From Stenotrophomonas maltophilia (GTDB taxonomy: Bacteria; Pseudomonadota; Gammaproteobacteria; Xanthomonadales; Xanthomonadaceae), in NCBI RefSeq assembly GCF_002799155.1, contig NZ_NERD01000002.1, positions 3,100,001 to 3,164,000 on the forward strand: a stretch of DNA of 64,000 nt, written 5' to 3'. A program made the translations under genes and the position numbers. Positions 25,068 through 35,713 of this stretch are shown here, in pieces. The notes beneath the pieces are model-generated. The model was not told the DNA's origin, searched no databases, and was given only the letters and a program-made list of their open reading frames with translations. The first letter of the stretch is position 1, and each line of letters opens with the position of its first letter.

Positions 25068-26804
25068 ATGAACTCTTCCACACATCGCAGCGCGCCGCCC
25101 AATGGCGCGCGCTGGCTGACCCAGGCGCTGGAGGCCGAGGGCGTCCACACGCTGTTCGGCTATCCCGGCGGCACCATCATGCCGTTCTACGACGCGCTGG
25201 TGGATTCGTCGCTGAAGCACGTCCTGGTGCGCCATGAGCAGGGCGCTGCGCTGGCTGCCAATGGTTTTGCCCGCGCCAGCAACCAGGTGGGCGTCTGCGT
25301 GGCCACCTCCGGTCCGGGCGCCTCCAACCTGGTCACCGGCATCGCCGACGCGATGCTGGATTCGGTGCCGATGGTCTGCATCACCGGCCAGGTCGCCACG
25401 CCGCTGCTGGGCACCGACGCCTTCCAGGAGCTGGATGTGTTCGGCCTGACGTTGCCGATCGTCAAGCACAGCTGGCTGGTGCGCAGCGTCGACGACCTGC
25501 CCCGCGTGGTCGCCGATGCCTTCCGCATCGCCCGCGAAGGCCGGCCCGGCCCGGTGCTGATCGACCTGCCCAAGGACGTGCAGCTGGCCGATGCCAGCCA
25601 TCTGCCGGCGCACGTGCCGAGCAGCGTCGAGCCGCCGCCGGCCCCGGCCGAAGCTGCCATCGCCGAGGCCATCGCCGCATTGGCGGCCGCCGAAAAGCCG
25701 GTGGTCTACGCCGGTGGTGGCATCGCGCTGGGCGATGCGGTGCAGGACCTGCGCGACTTCGTCGAGGCCAGCGCCATCCCCACCGTGATGACCCTGCGCG
25801 GGCTGGGCGCACTTCCGGCCAACCACCCGCAGTCGCTGGGCATGCTGGGCATGCATGGCACCCGCGCGGCCAACATGGCGGTGCAGGAAAGCGACCTGCT
25901 GCTGGTGCTGGGCGCGCGCTTCGATGACCGCGCCACCGGCAAGCTGGCCGAGTTCGCACCGTTCGCCCGTGTCGTCCACATCGATGCCGACGCCTACGAG
26001 ATCTCCAAGCTGCGCAGCGCCGATGTCGCCGTGCCGGGCAATGTCGGCCATGCCATCCGCGCCCTGCGTGCGGCCTTCCCCTCCCCCAAGGCCCACCAGG
26101 ACGCATGGCGCAAGCGCTGTGCACAGCATCGCGATCGTTTCGCTGCGCGTTACGACGCGCCCGGCCAGCACATCTACGCACCGGCCATGCTGAAGCGCCT
26201 GAGCGAGCTGGCGCCGGCCGATGCGGTGATCGCCTGCGATGTCGGCCAGCACCAGATGTGGGTGGCGCAGCACTGCCGCTTCAACCACCCGCGCAACCAC
26301 CTGACCAGCGGCGCCCTGGGCACCATGGGCTTCGGCCTGCCGGCTGCGATGGGTGCGCAGTTCGCCTGCCCCGATCGCACCGTGGTGCTGGTGTCCGGCG
26401 ACGGCAGCTTCATGATGAACGTGCAGGAGCTGGCCACCATCGCCCGCTGCCGCCTGCCGGTGAAGATCGTGCTGCTGGACAACAGTTCGCTGGGCATGGT
26501 GCGGCAGTGGCAGGAGCTGTTCTTCGCCGAGCGTTACAGCGAGATCGACCTGTCCGACAACCCGGACTTCGTGGCGTTGGCGCAGGTGTTCGGCATTGCC
26601 GCGACCCGCATCGACGCGCGTGATGACGTCGAGGGTGGCCTGGCCGCGCTGCTGGCCGAGCCCGGCCCGGCGCTGCTGCACGTGGCCATCGACGCACGCG
26701 CCAACGTGTGGCCGCTGGTGCCGCCGAACACCGCCAACAGCACGATGCTGGAAAGCAATCCCGCCCACGCCCGCCAGGAGACCCCCAATGCAATACCGGC
26801 TTGA
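25068..26804 (+). CDS. ilvG: Acetolactate synthase large (catalytic) subunit
   Basis: 578 residues; joins two pyruvates, or pyruvate and 2-ketobutyrate, using thiamine diphosphate and FAD. Visible motifs are LFGYPGGTIMPFYDAL with the catalytic Glu in RHEQGAALAANGFARAS, the FAD-site GARFDDRATGKLAEF, and the ThDP/Mg motif GDGSFMMNVQELATIARCRL continuing to LDNSSLGMVRQWQELFF. ATG 25068 gives MNSSTHRSAPPNGARWLTQA; an upstream ATG at 25053 adds only five residues. The 3' end overlaps ilvM by 17 bases. Called ilvG because it is paired with a short ilvM-type subunit; the symbol ilvI or ilvB would also be used by some annotators. Confidence 0.95.
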   Translation: MNSSTHRSAPPNGARWLTQALEAEGVHTLFGYPGGTIMPFYDALVDSSLKHVLVRHEQGAALAANGFARASNQVGVCVATSGPGASNLVTGIADAMLDSVPMVCITGQVATPLLGTDAFQELDVFGLTLPIVKHSWLVRSVDDLPRVVADAFRIAREGRPGPVLIDLPKDVQLADASHLPAHVPSSVEPPPAPAEAAIAEAIAALAAAEKPVVYAGGGIALGDAVQDLRDFVEASAIPTVMTLRGLGALPANHPQSLGMLGMHGTRAANMAVQESDLLLVLGARFDDRATGKLAEFAPFARVVHIDADAYEISKLRSADVAVPGNVGHAIRALRAAFPSPKAHQDAWRKRCAQHRDRFAARYDAPGQHIYAPAMLKRLSELAPADAVIACDVGQHQMWVAQHCRFNHPRNHLTSGALGTMGFGLPAAMGAQFACPDRTVVLVSGDGSFMMNVQELATIARCRLPVKIVLLDNSSLGMVRQWQELFFAERYSEIDLSDNPDFVALAQVFGIAATRIDARDDVEGGLAALLAEPGPALLHVAIDARANVWPLVPPNTANSTMLESNPAHARQETPNAIPA

Positions 26805-27039
26805 CCTGGTGCTGCACCCGGCCGAAGGCGCGCTGCTGCGCGTGATCGGCATGGCCGAACGCCGTGGCTTCGCGCCGCGTGCGATCACCGGTGCGCCGAT
26901 GGCCGCCGACGATGGCCGCTGGCACCTGCAGCTGGTGGTGGATGGACAGCGTCCGCCGGAGACCCTGTGCCGGCAGATGGAGAAGATCTACGACTGCGTG
27001 TCCGTACAGGTCACCGCCGTGGAAGGAGCATCCGTATGA
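26788..27039 (+). CDS. ilvM: Acetolactate synthase small (regulatory) subunit, ACT domain
   Basis: 83 residues forming one ACT-like domain: MQYRLDLVLHPAEGALLRVI, then GMAERRGFAPRAI, then LVVDGQRPPETLCRQMEKIY and CVSVQVTAV. This is the short IlvM type and not the ~160-residue IlvH type. It begins inside ilvG (17-base overlap) and its TGA overlaps the ATG of a small following frame (ATGA), so it is translated in series with its partner. It should bind IlvG and support its activity and feedback response. Confidence 0.9.
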   Translation: MQYRLDLVLHPAEGALLRVIGMAERRGFAPRAITGAPMAADDGRWHLQLVVDGQRPPETLCRQMEKIYDCVSVQVTAVEGASV

Positions 27040-27149
27040 ACACCCGTACCGTAGCGAGCACGGTGCCGGTACGGAGGCGTCTTCTTCGCCGCCCGTGCCC
27101 GCATGCGGCGGTCGCCTGCACCGCGCTGGTGGCCCATGCCGGCCGCTGA
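27036..27149 (+). CDS. Small translationally coupled frame between ilvM and ilvA
   Basis: A 37-codon frame (MNTRTVASTVPVRRRLLRRP, then [17 protein letters not shown]) starts in an ATGA overlap with ilvM and ends 14 bases inside ilvA. It is basic and Val/Ala/Arg rich and matches no family I know. An 8-bp inverted repeat (CCGTACCG at 27044, CGGTACGG at 27067) lies within it. It may simply carry ribosomes from ilvM to ilvA, since there is no usual ribosome site before ilvA. Whether the peptide is stable or useful is unknown. Confidence 0.45.
   Translation: MNTRTVASTVPVRRRLLRRPCPHAAVACTALVAHAGR
27044..27074 (+). repeat. Hairpin between ilvM and ilvA
   Basis: CCGTACCG (27044-27051) pairs exactly with CGGTACGG (27067-27074) around a 15-base loop that starts TAGCGAGC; the GTAG at 27050-27053 resembles a SMAG start. 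It lies inside the small frame between ilvM and ilvA and could act on translation coupling or RNA stability. Confidence 0.6.
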
Positions 27150-28223
27150 TGCCAGCCAGGAAAGCGATGTCGGCGACGTAAGCGTCGCCGACGTACTGGC
27201 GGCGCAGGCCCGGCTGCGCCGCTTCCTGCCGCACACCCCGCTGCACCATGCCGAGCGCTTCGGCACCTGGCTGAAGCTGGAGAACCTGCAGCGCACCGGG
27301 TCCTACAAAGTGCGCGGCGCGTTGAACGCGCTGCTGGCCGGCCGCGAGCGCGGCGATACCCGGCCGGTGATCTGTGCCTCGGCCGGCAACCACGCCCAGG
27401 GCGTGGCGTGGGCCGCCTACCGCCTGGACGTGCCGGCCATCACCGTGATGCCGCATGGCGCACCGGCCACCAAGATCGCCGGCGTCGCCCATTGGGGCGC
27501 GACCGTGCGCCAGCACGGCAACAGCTATGACGAGGCCTACGCCTTCGCGGTCGATCTGGCACAACGCCACGGCTACCGCTTCCTGTCCGCGTTCGACGAT
27601 GCCGACGTGATCGCCGGCCAGGGCACGGTCGGCATCGAGCTGGCCGCACACGCGCCGGACGTGGTAATCGTTCCGATCGGCGGCGGTGGGCTGGCGTCCG
27701 GCGTTGCACTGGCACTGAAATCGCAGGGCGTGCGCGTGGTCGGCGCGCAGGTGGAGGGCGTCGACTCGATGGCGCGTGCGATCCGTGGCGACGTGCGCGA
27801 GATCGCCCCCGTCGCGTCGCTGGCCGATGGCGTCCGGGTGAAGATTCCCGGCTTCCTGACCCGCCGCCTGTGCACCTCGCTGCTGGACGACGTGGTGATC
27901 GTGCGCGAGGCCGAACTGCGCGAAACCCTGGTCCGGCTGGCGCTGGAGGAGCACATCATCGCCGAGGGCGCGGGCGCGTTGGCGCTGGCCGCTGGCCGCC
28001 GCGTCGCCGGCCGCCGCAAGTGCGCAGTGGTCTCCGGCGGCAACATCGATGCCGGCGTTCTGGCCGGCCTGCTCACCGACATCCGCCCGCGCGCGCCACG
28101 CAAACCACGGCGACGGCGCAGTGAAACCCCGCGCTCGCCCGCCAGGGCCAGCGCTTCCGCATCTCCCACCTCTTCCCCTTCCCCCCTGCAAGCCGTCGCA
28201 CCCGCTGTCGAGGAGATTTCCCT

Positions 28224-28227
<4 letters not shown>
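27136..28227 (+). CDS. ilvA: Threonine dehydratase (catalytic domain only) with basic C-terminal tail
   Basis: 363 residues. A PLP enzyme converting threonine to 2-ketobutyrate, the isoleucine-specific entry step. The PLP Lys is K58 in [13 protein letters not shown]; the phosphate-binding loop is [10 protein letters not shown] and the Asn loop is [13 protein letters not shown]. The C-terminal ACT-like regulatory domain of E. coli IlvA (514 residues) is absent. In its place is a ~48-residue Arg/Pro/Ser-rich tail ([19 protein letters not shown] and on) that looks disordered. ATG 27136 gives the best N-terminus. Its stop overlaps the leuA start (ATGA at 28224). Lack of the domain suggests feedback control lies elsewhere, possibly in the attenuators. 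Confidence 0.9.
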
Positions 28228-29810
<1,583 letters not shown>

Positions 29811-29820
29811 GAAACCTGAC

Positions 29821-30597
29821 ATGAGCGCCTTCGACACGACCACGGCCGCTACGGCAGGCCAGCAGTGGAACGCCCAGGACTACGCGATCGATGCCGGCTT
29901 CGTGCCGCTGCTCGGCAACGCGGTGTCGCGCCTGCTCGACCCGCGCGCCGGTGAGTACATCCTCGATCTGGGCTGTGGCGATGGAGTGCTCAGCAGTGAA
30001 CTGGCGTTGAGTGGTGCACGCATCCATGGCGTGGACGCGTCGCCGGAACTGGTGATCGCCGCCCGCGCGCGCGGCGTCGATGCGCAGGTGATGGACGGCC
30101 ATGCCCTGTCCTTCGACGGCGCGTTCGACGCGGTGTTCAGCAACGCAGCACTGCACTGGATGACCAACCCCGATCAGGTGCTGGAAGGCGTGCGCCGCGC
30201 GCTGCGCCCCGGCGGCCGCTTCGTCGCCGAGTTCGGCGGCCACGGCAACGTGGCCACCATCGTCGCGGCGGTGCAGGCCGCGCGCGTGGCCCACGGCCAT
30301 GGTGCCAGCGCCTTCCAGTGGTACTTCCCCACTGCCGATGCCTACGCCGATCGCCTGCGCCAGCATGGCTTCCAGGTGCAGCTGATCGAGTGCACACCGC
30401 GCCCGACCGCACTGCCGACCGGCGTGGCCGGCTGGCTGCGGGTGTTCGCCGCACCGCTGCTGGACGACCTGCCCGCCGAGGCACGCGCGACCGTGCGCGA
30501 GGCCGCCACCGCGCTGCTGGCCCACCTGCCGCGCAACGCCGCCGGCCAGCCGCTGGCCGACTACGTGCGGCTGCGGGTACTTGCCCGTCGCCGCTGA
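29821..30597 (+). CDS. Class I SAM-dependent methyltransferase within the leu operon
   Basis: 258 residues with a Rossmann methyltransferase core: motif I is EYILDLGCGDGVLSSELA, motif II is GVDASPELVIAA, and FSNAALHWMTNPDQVLEGVR is followed by LRPGGRFVAEFGGHGN. The NAALHWM stretch and overall pattern resemble trans-aconitate methyltransferase (Tam) and related small-acid O-methyltransferases. It starts 10 bases after leuA and is followed 60 bases later by leuC. Tam enzymes can also methylate isopropylmalate-like acids, so a role around leucine intermediates is plausible but is only inference. Confidence 0.85.
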   Translation: MSAFDTTTAATAGQQWNAQDYAIDAGFVPLLGNAVSRLLDPRAGEYILDLGCGDGVLSSELALSGARIHGVDASPELVIAARARGVDAQVMDGHALSFDGAFDAVFSNAALHWMTNPDQVLEGVRRALRPGGRFVAEFGGHGNVATIVAAVQAARVAHGHGASAFQWYFPTADAYADRLRQHGFQVQLIECTPRPTALPTGVAGWLRVFAAPLLDDLPAEARATVREAATALLAHLPRNAAGQPLADYVRLRVLARRR

Positions 30598-30657
30598 CAT
30601 GATCCATTCGTCATCTTTTCCGATGTCCGCAACTTCGTACTTCTGCAAGGCATACGC

Positions 30658-32076
30658 ATGACCTCCGCACCCCGCACCCTGTACGACAAACTGTGGGACG
30701 CCCACGTGGTTGTCCCTGAATCCGACAGCGCGCCCGCCGTGCTGTACATCGACCTGCACCTGATCCACGAGGTGACCTCGCCGCAGGCGTTCACCGAACT
30801 GCGCCAACGCGGCCTGTCACCGCGCCGACCGGACCGTACCAAGGCAACGATGGACCACTCCACACCAACCCTGCCGGCCGCCGCCGACGGCACGCTGCCC
30901 TACGCCAGCGCCGCCTCCGAAGCCCAGGTCGCCACGCTGGCGCGCAACTGCGCCGAGCACGGCATCGAGTTGTTCGACATGGCCTCGGACAACCGCGGCA
31001 TCGTCCACGTGATCGCCCCGGAACAGGGGTTCACCCAGCCCGGCATGACCATCGTGTGCGGCGACAGCCACACCTCCACCCATGGTGCGTTCGGCTCGCT
31101 GGCCTTCGGCATCGGCACCAGCGAGGTCGGCCACGTGCTGGCCACGCAGTGCCTGCTGCAGCGCAAGGCCAAGACCCTGGCAATCACCGTCGATGGCGTC
31201 CTGGCGCCGGGCGTCGGTGCCAAGGATGTGGTGCTGCACATCATCGGCGTGATCGGCGTCAACGGTGGCACCGGCCACGTGATCGAGTTCCGTGGCAGCA
31301 CCATCGAAGCGATGGACATGGAACAGCGCATGACCCTGTGCAACATGTCGATCGAGGCCGGCGCACGCGCCGGCATGGTGGCGCCGGACCAGGTCACCTT
31401 CGACTTCGTCGCCGCGACCCCGCGTGGTCCCAAGGGCGCCGACTTCGACGCTGCCGTGGCACGCTGGCAGCAGCTGCGCAGCGATGAAGGCGCACGCTTC
31501 GACAACGAGGTGCACATCGACGCCGCCGATATCCGCCCCACCCTGACCTGGGGCACCCACCCGGGCACCGCCATCGCGGTGGATGCCCCGATTCCAGCGG
31601 CCAATGATGCCGCCGCACAGAAGGGCCTGGACTACATGCACTTCCAGGCCGGCAAGGCGCTGGCGGGTACGCCGGTGGACGTGGTGTTCGTCGGTTCGTG
31701 CACCAATGGCCGCCTGAGCGACATGCGCGAAGTGGCGCAGGTCCTGCGCGGTCGCCGCGTCGCCGAGCGGGTGCGCATGCTGGTGGTGCCGGGTTCGGAG
31801 ATCGTCAAGCGCGAGGCCGAGGCCGAAGGTATCCATGAGATCGTGCGCGCGGCCGGTGCCGAATGGCGCGAGCCGGGCTGTTCGATGTGCATCGCCATGA
31901 ACGGCGATCTGGTCGCACCCGGCCAGCTGGCCGTGAGCACCAGCAACCGCAACTTCGAGGGCCGCCAGGGTCCCGGTTCGCGCACGCTGTTGGCCTCGCC
32001 GATGAGCGCCGCGTGGGCCGCAGTGAACGGGCACGTTGCCGATACCCGCGACCTGTTCGCACAGGAGGTGGCGTGA
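30658..32076 (+). CDS. leuC: 3-isopropylmalate dehydratase large subunit
   Basis: 472 residues. With LeuD it isomerises 2- to 3-isopropylmalate using a 4Fe-4S cluster. The cluster cysteines are seen in [14 protein letters not shown] and in [13 protein letters not shown]. Substrate residues lie in [34 protein letters not shown] and [17 protein letters not shown]. Its TGA shares the A with the leuD ATG (TGATG at 32074-32078), so the two subunits are translated together. Confidence 0.97.
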   Translation: MTSAPRTLYDKLWDAHVVVPESDSAPAVLYIDLHLIHEVTSPQAFTELRQRGLSPRRPDRTKATMDHSTPTLPAAADGTLPYASAASEAQVATLARNCAEHGIELFDMASDNRGIVHVIAPEQGFTQPGMTIVCGDSHTSTHGAFGSLAFGIGTSEVGHVLATQCLLQRKAKTLAITVDGVLAPGVGAKDVVLHIIGVIGVNGGTGHVIEFRGSTIEAMDMEQRMTLCNMSIEAGARAGMVAPDQVTFDFVAATPRGPKGADFDAAVARWQQLRSDEGARFDNEVHIDAADIRPTLTWGTHPGTAIAVDAPIPAANDAAAQKGLDYMHFQAGKALAGTPVDVVFVGSCTNGRLSDMREVAQVLRGRRVAERVRMLVVPGSEIVKREAEAEGIHEIVRAAGAEWREPGCSMCIAMNGDLVAPGQLAVSTSNRNFEGRQGPGSRTLLASPMSAAWAAVNGHVADTRDLFAQEVA

Positions 32077-32654
32077 TGGCCGGTTTCCGTACCCTGACCT
32101 CGGCCAGCGTGGTGCTGCGCCAGACCAACATCGACACCGACCAGATCATCCCGGCCCGGTTCCTGTCCACCACCGAACGCGCCGGCCTCGGCCGCAACGC
32201 GTTCAATGACTGGCGCTGGCAGGCCGACGGCGCACCAGTAGCCGACTTCGCCTTCAACCAGCCGCACAACGCTGGCCGCAGCATCCTGCTGGCCGGCCGC
32301 AACTTCGGCTGCGGCTCGTCGCGCGAACACGCGCCCTGGGCACTGACCGACCTGGGCCTGCGCGCCATCGTCAGCAGCGAGATCGCCGACATTTTCCGCG
32401 GCAACGCGTTGAAGAACGGCCTGCTGCCGATCGTGCTGGACGAAGCCGACGTGCAGGCGCTGATGCAGCGCCCGGACGACGAGCTGACCATCGACGTGGC
32501 CTCGCGCGAATTGCGCACGCCGGACGGCCGCGTCTATTCCTTCCCGCTGGATGGCTTCTCGCAGACCTGCCTGCTGGAAGGCGTCGACCAGTTGGGGTAT
32601 CTGTTGGGCCGTGTCCCTGAAATCGAACGCTACGAGAGTGAGCATGCACGCTGA
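32076..32654 (+). CDS. leuD: 3-isopropylmalate dehydratase small subunit
   Basis: 192 residues, the swivel domain of the LeuCD isomerase. Conserved stretches: [31 protein letters not shown] (substrate contact) and [20 protein letters not shown] strong ribosome site, ACAGGAGGTGGCG, precedes the ATG at 32076 and lies inside the leuC end. The 3' end overlaps leuB by 11 bases. Confidence 0.97.
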   Translation: MAGFRTLTSASVVLRQTNIDTDQIIPARFLSTTERAGLGRNAFNDWRWQADGAPVADFAFNQPHNAGRSILLAGRNFGCGSSREHAPWALTDLGLRAIVSSEIADIFRGNALKNGLLPIVLDEADVQALMQRPDDELTIDVASRELRTPDGRVYSFPLDGFSQTCLLEGVDQLGYLLGRVPEIERYESEHAR

Positions 32655-33708
32655 AATTGTTGTCCTGCCCGGTGATGGCATCGGCCCGGAAGTGGCCGCC
32701 GCGGCAGTGGCCGTCCTGAAGGCGGTCGCCGAACGCTTCAACCACACCTTCACCTTCAGCGAGCACGATATCGGTGGCATCGCCATCGACCGCCACGGCG
32801 AACCGCTGCCGGCGTCGACCCTGGCGGCCTGCCAGGCCGCGAATGCGGTGCTGCTGGGCGCGGTCGGTGGCCCGAAGTGGTCCGACCCGAACGCCAAGGT
32901 GCGCCCGGAACAGGGCCTGCTGGCGATCCGCAAGGCACTGGGCCTGTATGCCAACCTGCGCCCGGTGCGTACCCACGAAGCCGCGCTGCACGCCTCGCCG
33001 ATCAAGGCCGAGCTGCTGCAGGGGGTGGACTTCGTGGTGGTGCGTGAACTGACCGGCGGCATCTACTTCGGCGACAAGACCCGCGATGCCGACAGCGCCA
33101 GCGACCTGTGCCGCTACACCGTGGCCGAGATCGAACGCGTGCTGCGCAGTGCGTTCCGCCTGGCGCAGCAGCGTCGCGGCAAGGTCACCTCGGTGGACAA
33201 GGCCAACGTGCTGGAGACCTCGCGACTCTGGCGTGACGTGGCCGCGCGCATCGGTCGCGACGAGTTCCCGGACGTAGCGCTGGAGCACCAGCTGGTCGAT
33301 TCGATGGCCATGCACCTGCTGGCCAAGCCGCGCGAGTACGACGTGATCGTGACCGAGAACATGTTCGGCGACATCCTCACCGACGAGGCTTCAATGCTGG
33401 CCGGTTCGCTGGGCCTGCTGCCGTCGGCATCGCTGGGCGAACCGGGCGCGGTCGGCATCTACGAACCGATCCACGGTTCGGCCCCGGACATCGCCGGCAA
33501 GGGCATTGCCAATCCCTACGCGACGATCTTCAGCGCGGCGATGCTGCTGCGCCATTCGCTGGGGCTGGAAGCCGAAGCCGCCGCGGTGGAGGCGGCCGTA
33601 CATGCGGTGCTGGACGATGGCGTGTTCACCGCCGACCTGGCCGCCAAGGGCCGGGCGGTGAGCCCCGCTGCCGCAACGGATGCGGTGCTGGCGCGCCTGA
33701 GCGCGTAA
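32644..33708 (+). CDS. leuB: 3-isopropylmalate dehydrogenase
   Basis: 354 residues; NAD-dependent oxidation and decarboxylation of 3-isopropylmalate. Motifs: [18 protein letters not shown] at the N-terminus, [25 protein letters not shown], the metal-binding [20 protein letters not shown], and the NAD-site [17 protein letters not shown]. It is the last gene of the operon, after which comes a cluster of GTAG repeats and the convergent SDR gene. ATG 32644 overlaps leuD. Confidence 0.97.
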   Translation: MHAEIVVLPGDGIGPEVAAAAVAVLKAVAERFNHTFTFSEHDIGGIAIDRHGEPLPASTLAACQAANAVLLGAVGGPKWSDPNAKVRPEQGLLAIRKALGLYANLRPVRTHEAALHASPIKAELLQGVDFVVVRELTGGIYFGDKTRDADSASDLCRYTVAEIERVLRSAFRLAQQRRGKVTSVDKANVLETSRLWRDVAARIGRDEFPDVALEHQLVDSMAMHLLAKPREYDVIVTENMFGDILTDEASMLAGSLGLLPSASLGEPGAVGIYEPIHGSAPDIAGKGIANPYATIFSAAMLLRHSLGLEAEAAAVEAAVHAVLDDGVFTADLAAKGRAVSPAAATDAVLARLSA

Positions 33709-33718
33709 TCGCTGTGCA

Positions 33719-33821
33719 GTAGAGCCACGCGATGCGTGGCCGTTGCCCGGCATTGAACCGTGCGCAGCCGCCCGTGGGGTGGCTCTACCGAGGCCTGGTA
33801 GAGCCCCTCATGCGTGGCTGC
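33719..33821. repeat. Cluster of three SMAG-type GTAG repeats after leuB
   Basis: GTAGAGCCACGCGATGCGTGGC lies at 33719-33740, an inverse copy ends GGCTCTAC at 33781-33788, and GTAGAGCCCCTCATGCGTGG starts at 33798. They separate the convergent leuB and SDR genes and could fold into a stable 3' structure. No separate T-rich terminator is seen. Confidence 0.8.
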
Positions 33822-33822
33822 G

Positions 33823-34596
33823 TTACTTGGTGGTGTAACCCCCATTGACCAGGATGGTCTGCCCGGTCATCCACCAGCCGTCGGTGACCAGGAAGCGGAT
33901 CCACGGCACGATGTCGGCGATGTCGGTCAGGCCGGTGCGGGTAAACGCGGACAGCGCCGCTGCGGTCTTGTGATACGCCTGCGCATCGGCACTCTCGGCC
34001 GGATAGAAGAATGGCGTATCCATCGGACCCGGGCCGATCGCGGTCACCGAGATGCCACGCTCACCGAACTCCTTCGACGCCGCGCGGGTGAAGTGCTCGA
34101 CCGGTGCCTTGGTACCGGCGTAGCTGGAATAGAACGGCGTGAACGCGCCCAGCAGCGAGGTGACCAGGGTGCAGATGCGGCCGCCGTCGTTGACGTGGCG
34201 GCCGGCCTCCTTGAGGAAGAAGAACGCAGCCTTCGCGTTGACCGCACTCATCTCGTCGTACTCCGCTTCGCTGATCTCCAGCAGTGGCTTCTTCAGCACC
34301 TTGCCGACGGTGTTGATTGCGATGTCGGGACGGCCAACCGCAGCCACGGCATCGGCGAACAAGCGCTCCATCGCTGCCGCAGAGGTCAGGTCTCCCTGCA
34401 GGGCCACCGCTGTGCTGCCGGCGGCCTGCACGGCGGCGACGGTCGCTTCTGCATCGGCCTGGGTGGCGGCACTGTTGTAGTGGATGACGATGGCCTTGGC
34501 ACCCTGGCTGGCGAAGTCGCGGGCGATCAGTCCGCCCAGGTTCTTGGCGCCGCCGGCGATCAGTACGGTCTTGCCCTTGAGGGAATGGTCGGTCAT
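33823..34596 (-). CDS. SDR-family oxidoreductase
   Basis: 257 residues with a classical short-chain dehydrogenase fold: the cofactor loop is VLIAGGAKNLGGLIARDFAS, the NAD(P) pocket AINTVGKVL, the catalytic Ser in VTSLLGAFTPF, and the Tyr-Lys pair in YAGTKAPVEHFTRAASKEF. The C-terminal end is GWWMTGQTILVNGGYTTK. ATG 34596 (MTDHSLKGKTVLIAGG) is preferred; an upstream frame to 34683 overlaps the promoter region. It is divergent from a LysR regulator 117 bases away, the usual arrangement for a regulator and its target. The substrate is unknown. Confidence 0.9.
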   Translation of the reverse strand: MTDHSLKGKTVLIAGGAKNLGGLIARDFASQGAKAIVIHYNSAATQADAEATVAAVQAAGSTAVALQGDLTSAAAMERLFADAVAAVGRPDIAINTVGKVLKKPLLEISEAEYDEMSAVNAKAAFFFLKEAGRHVNDGGRICTLVTSLLGAFTPFYSSYAGTKAPVEHFTRAASKEFGERGISVTAIGPGPMDTPFFYPAESADAQAYHKTAAALSAFTRTGLTDIADIVPWIRFLVTDGWWMTGQTILVNGGYTTK

Positions 34597-34713
34597 GGCT
34601 TCGGTCTCACGAGGGGGCTGCCCGGGGTGGCAACCCTGCCCTGACGACGATATCGTGCAGAAAATGCGGATAAAGCCCGCCACATTGACTTAACTTTCCA
34701 GAGTCAGCGAACA

Positions 34714-35619
34714 ATGGATCGGATCGATCGTTTCCGCATCTTCACCCGGGTCGTGGAATGCGCCAGCTTCACCCGCGCCGCCGATCAGCTCGGCCTGCCC
34801 CGCTCCACCGTCTCGGCAGCGATTGCGGAGCTGGAGCAGCGGCTCGGTACCCGGCTGCTGCAGCGCTCGACCCGCCGGGTTTCCACCACGCATGACGGCG
34901 ATGTGTTCCATGCCCGTTGCCTGCGCCTGATTGCCGAAGTTGAAGCGGCCGAATCCCTGTTCCGGCAGGACGACGCGCAGCCGGTGGGCCTGCTGAAGAT
35001 CGATGTGCCCAGCCGCATCGGCCGTCGCATCCTCGCCCCGGCCCTGCCCGACTTCTTCGCGCGCCATCCACACGTTGAAGTGGACCTGGGCATGACCGAC
35101 CGCGCGGTGAACCTCATCGAAGACGGCTGCGATGCGGTGCTGCGGGTCGGCCAGCTGGGCGACTCCAGTCTGGTGGCGCGCACGCTGGGCCAGCTCGACT
35201 TCGTCAACGTTGCCGCGCCGGCCTACCTACGTGAACACGGTGTGCCGCAGCACCCCGCCAACCTGCAGCAGCACCGCGCGGTGAACTACGCGTCGCCGAC
35301 CACGGCCCGGGTGGAACCCTGGGAATGGCAGGACGGCGGCCAGCTGCGCACAGTGCCGATGCCCGGCTGGGTACGGGTCAACAGCGCCGAGGCCTCGATC
35401 GCCTGCTGCGTGGCCGGGCTGGGGTTGCTGCAGATTCCGCGCTACGACGTGCAGGCCGAACTGAACTCGGGTGCACTGGTGGAGGTGATGCCACAGCATG
35501 TCGCACAGCCCTTGCCGGTCACCTTGTTGCAGCCGCATCGGCAACACCGCGCGCCACGCGTGCAGGTGTTCATCGAATGGCTGCTGCCAGTGCTGAAGAC
35601 TGGCCTGCAGCTGCAGTAG
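34714..35619 (+). CDS. LysR-family transcriptional regulator
   Basis: 301 residues. The winged helix-turn-helix at 1-60 reads MDRIDRFRIFTRVVECASFT, AADQLGLPRSTVSAAIAELE and LLQRSTRRVSTT. The effector-binding domain starts near 90 (GLLKIDVPSRIGRRILAPAL). It belongs to the large LysR group next to SDR and quinone-type oxidoreductases and very probably controls the divergent SDR gene. Its TAG stop (35617-35619) is the TAG of a GTAG repeat. Confidence 0.92.
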   Translation: MDRIDRFRIFTRVVECASFTRAADQLGLPRSTVSAAIAELEQRLGTRLLQRSTRRVSTTHDGDVFHARCLRLIAEVEAAESLFRQDDAQPVGLLKIDVPSRIGRRILAPALPDFFARHPHVEVDLGMTDRAVNLIEDGCDAVLRVGQLGDSSLVARTLGQLDFVNVAAPAYLREHGVPQHPANLQQHRAVNYASPTTARVEPWEWQDGGQLRTVPMPGWVRVNSAEASIACCVAGLGLLQIPRYDVQAELNSGALVEVMPQHVAQPLPVTLLQPHRQHRAPRVQVFIEWLLPVLKTGLQLQ

Positions 35620-35638
35620 TTCCACGCCGTGCGTGGAT
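35616..35638 (+). repeat. SMAG-type repeat providing the LysR stop codon
   Basis: GTAGTTCCACGCCGTGCGTGGA; the GTAG contains the stop codon of the LysR gene. The stem is TCCACGC/GCGTGGA. Confidence 0.8.
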
Positions 35639-35653
35639 GTGCACATCGTGGAT

Positions 35654-35694
35654 GGGGTCAGAGCCCATTCCCAGCGGGAAAGGGACCCGACCCC
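35654..35694. repeat. GGGGTC...GACCCC palindromic repeat, copy 3
   Basis: GGGGTCAGAGCCCATTCCC and GGGAAAGGGACCCGACCCC face each other across a short centre. Same family as 1835-1874 and 21247-21287; it lies between LysR and smeP, next to a SMAG repeat as at copy 1. Confidence 0.8.
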
Positions 35695-35713
35695 AGGCGG
35701 AAATCCCGGGGCA

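Noticed and set aside
23859-26888. Leftward 1009-codon frame opposite ilvC and ilvG
   Set aside because: It is antisense to two clearly identified enzymes, His/Gln/Val rich and without any domain, typical of GC-rich antisense openness.
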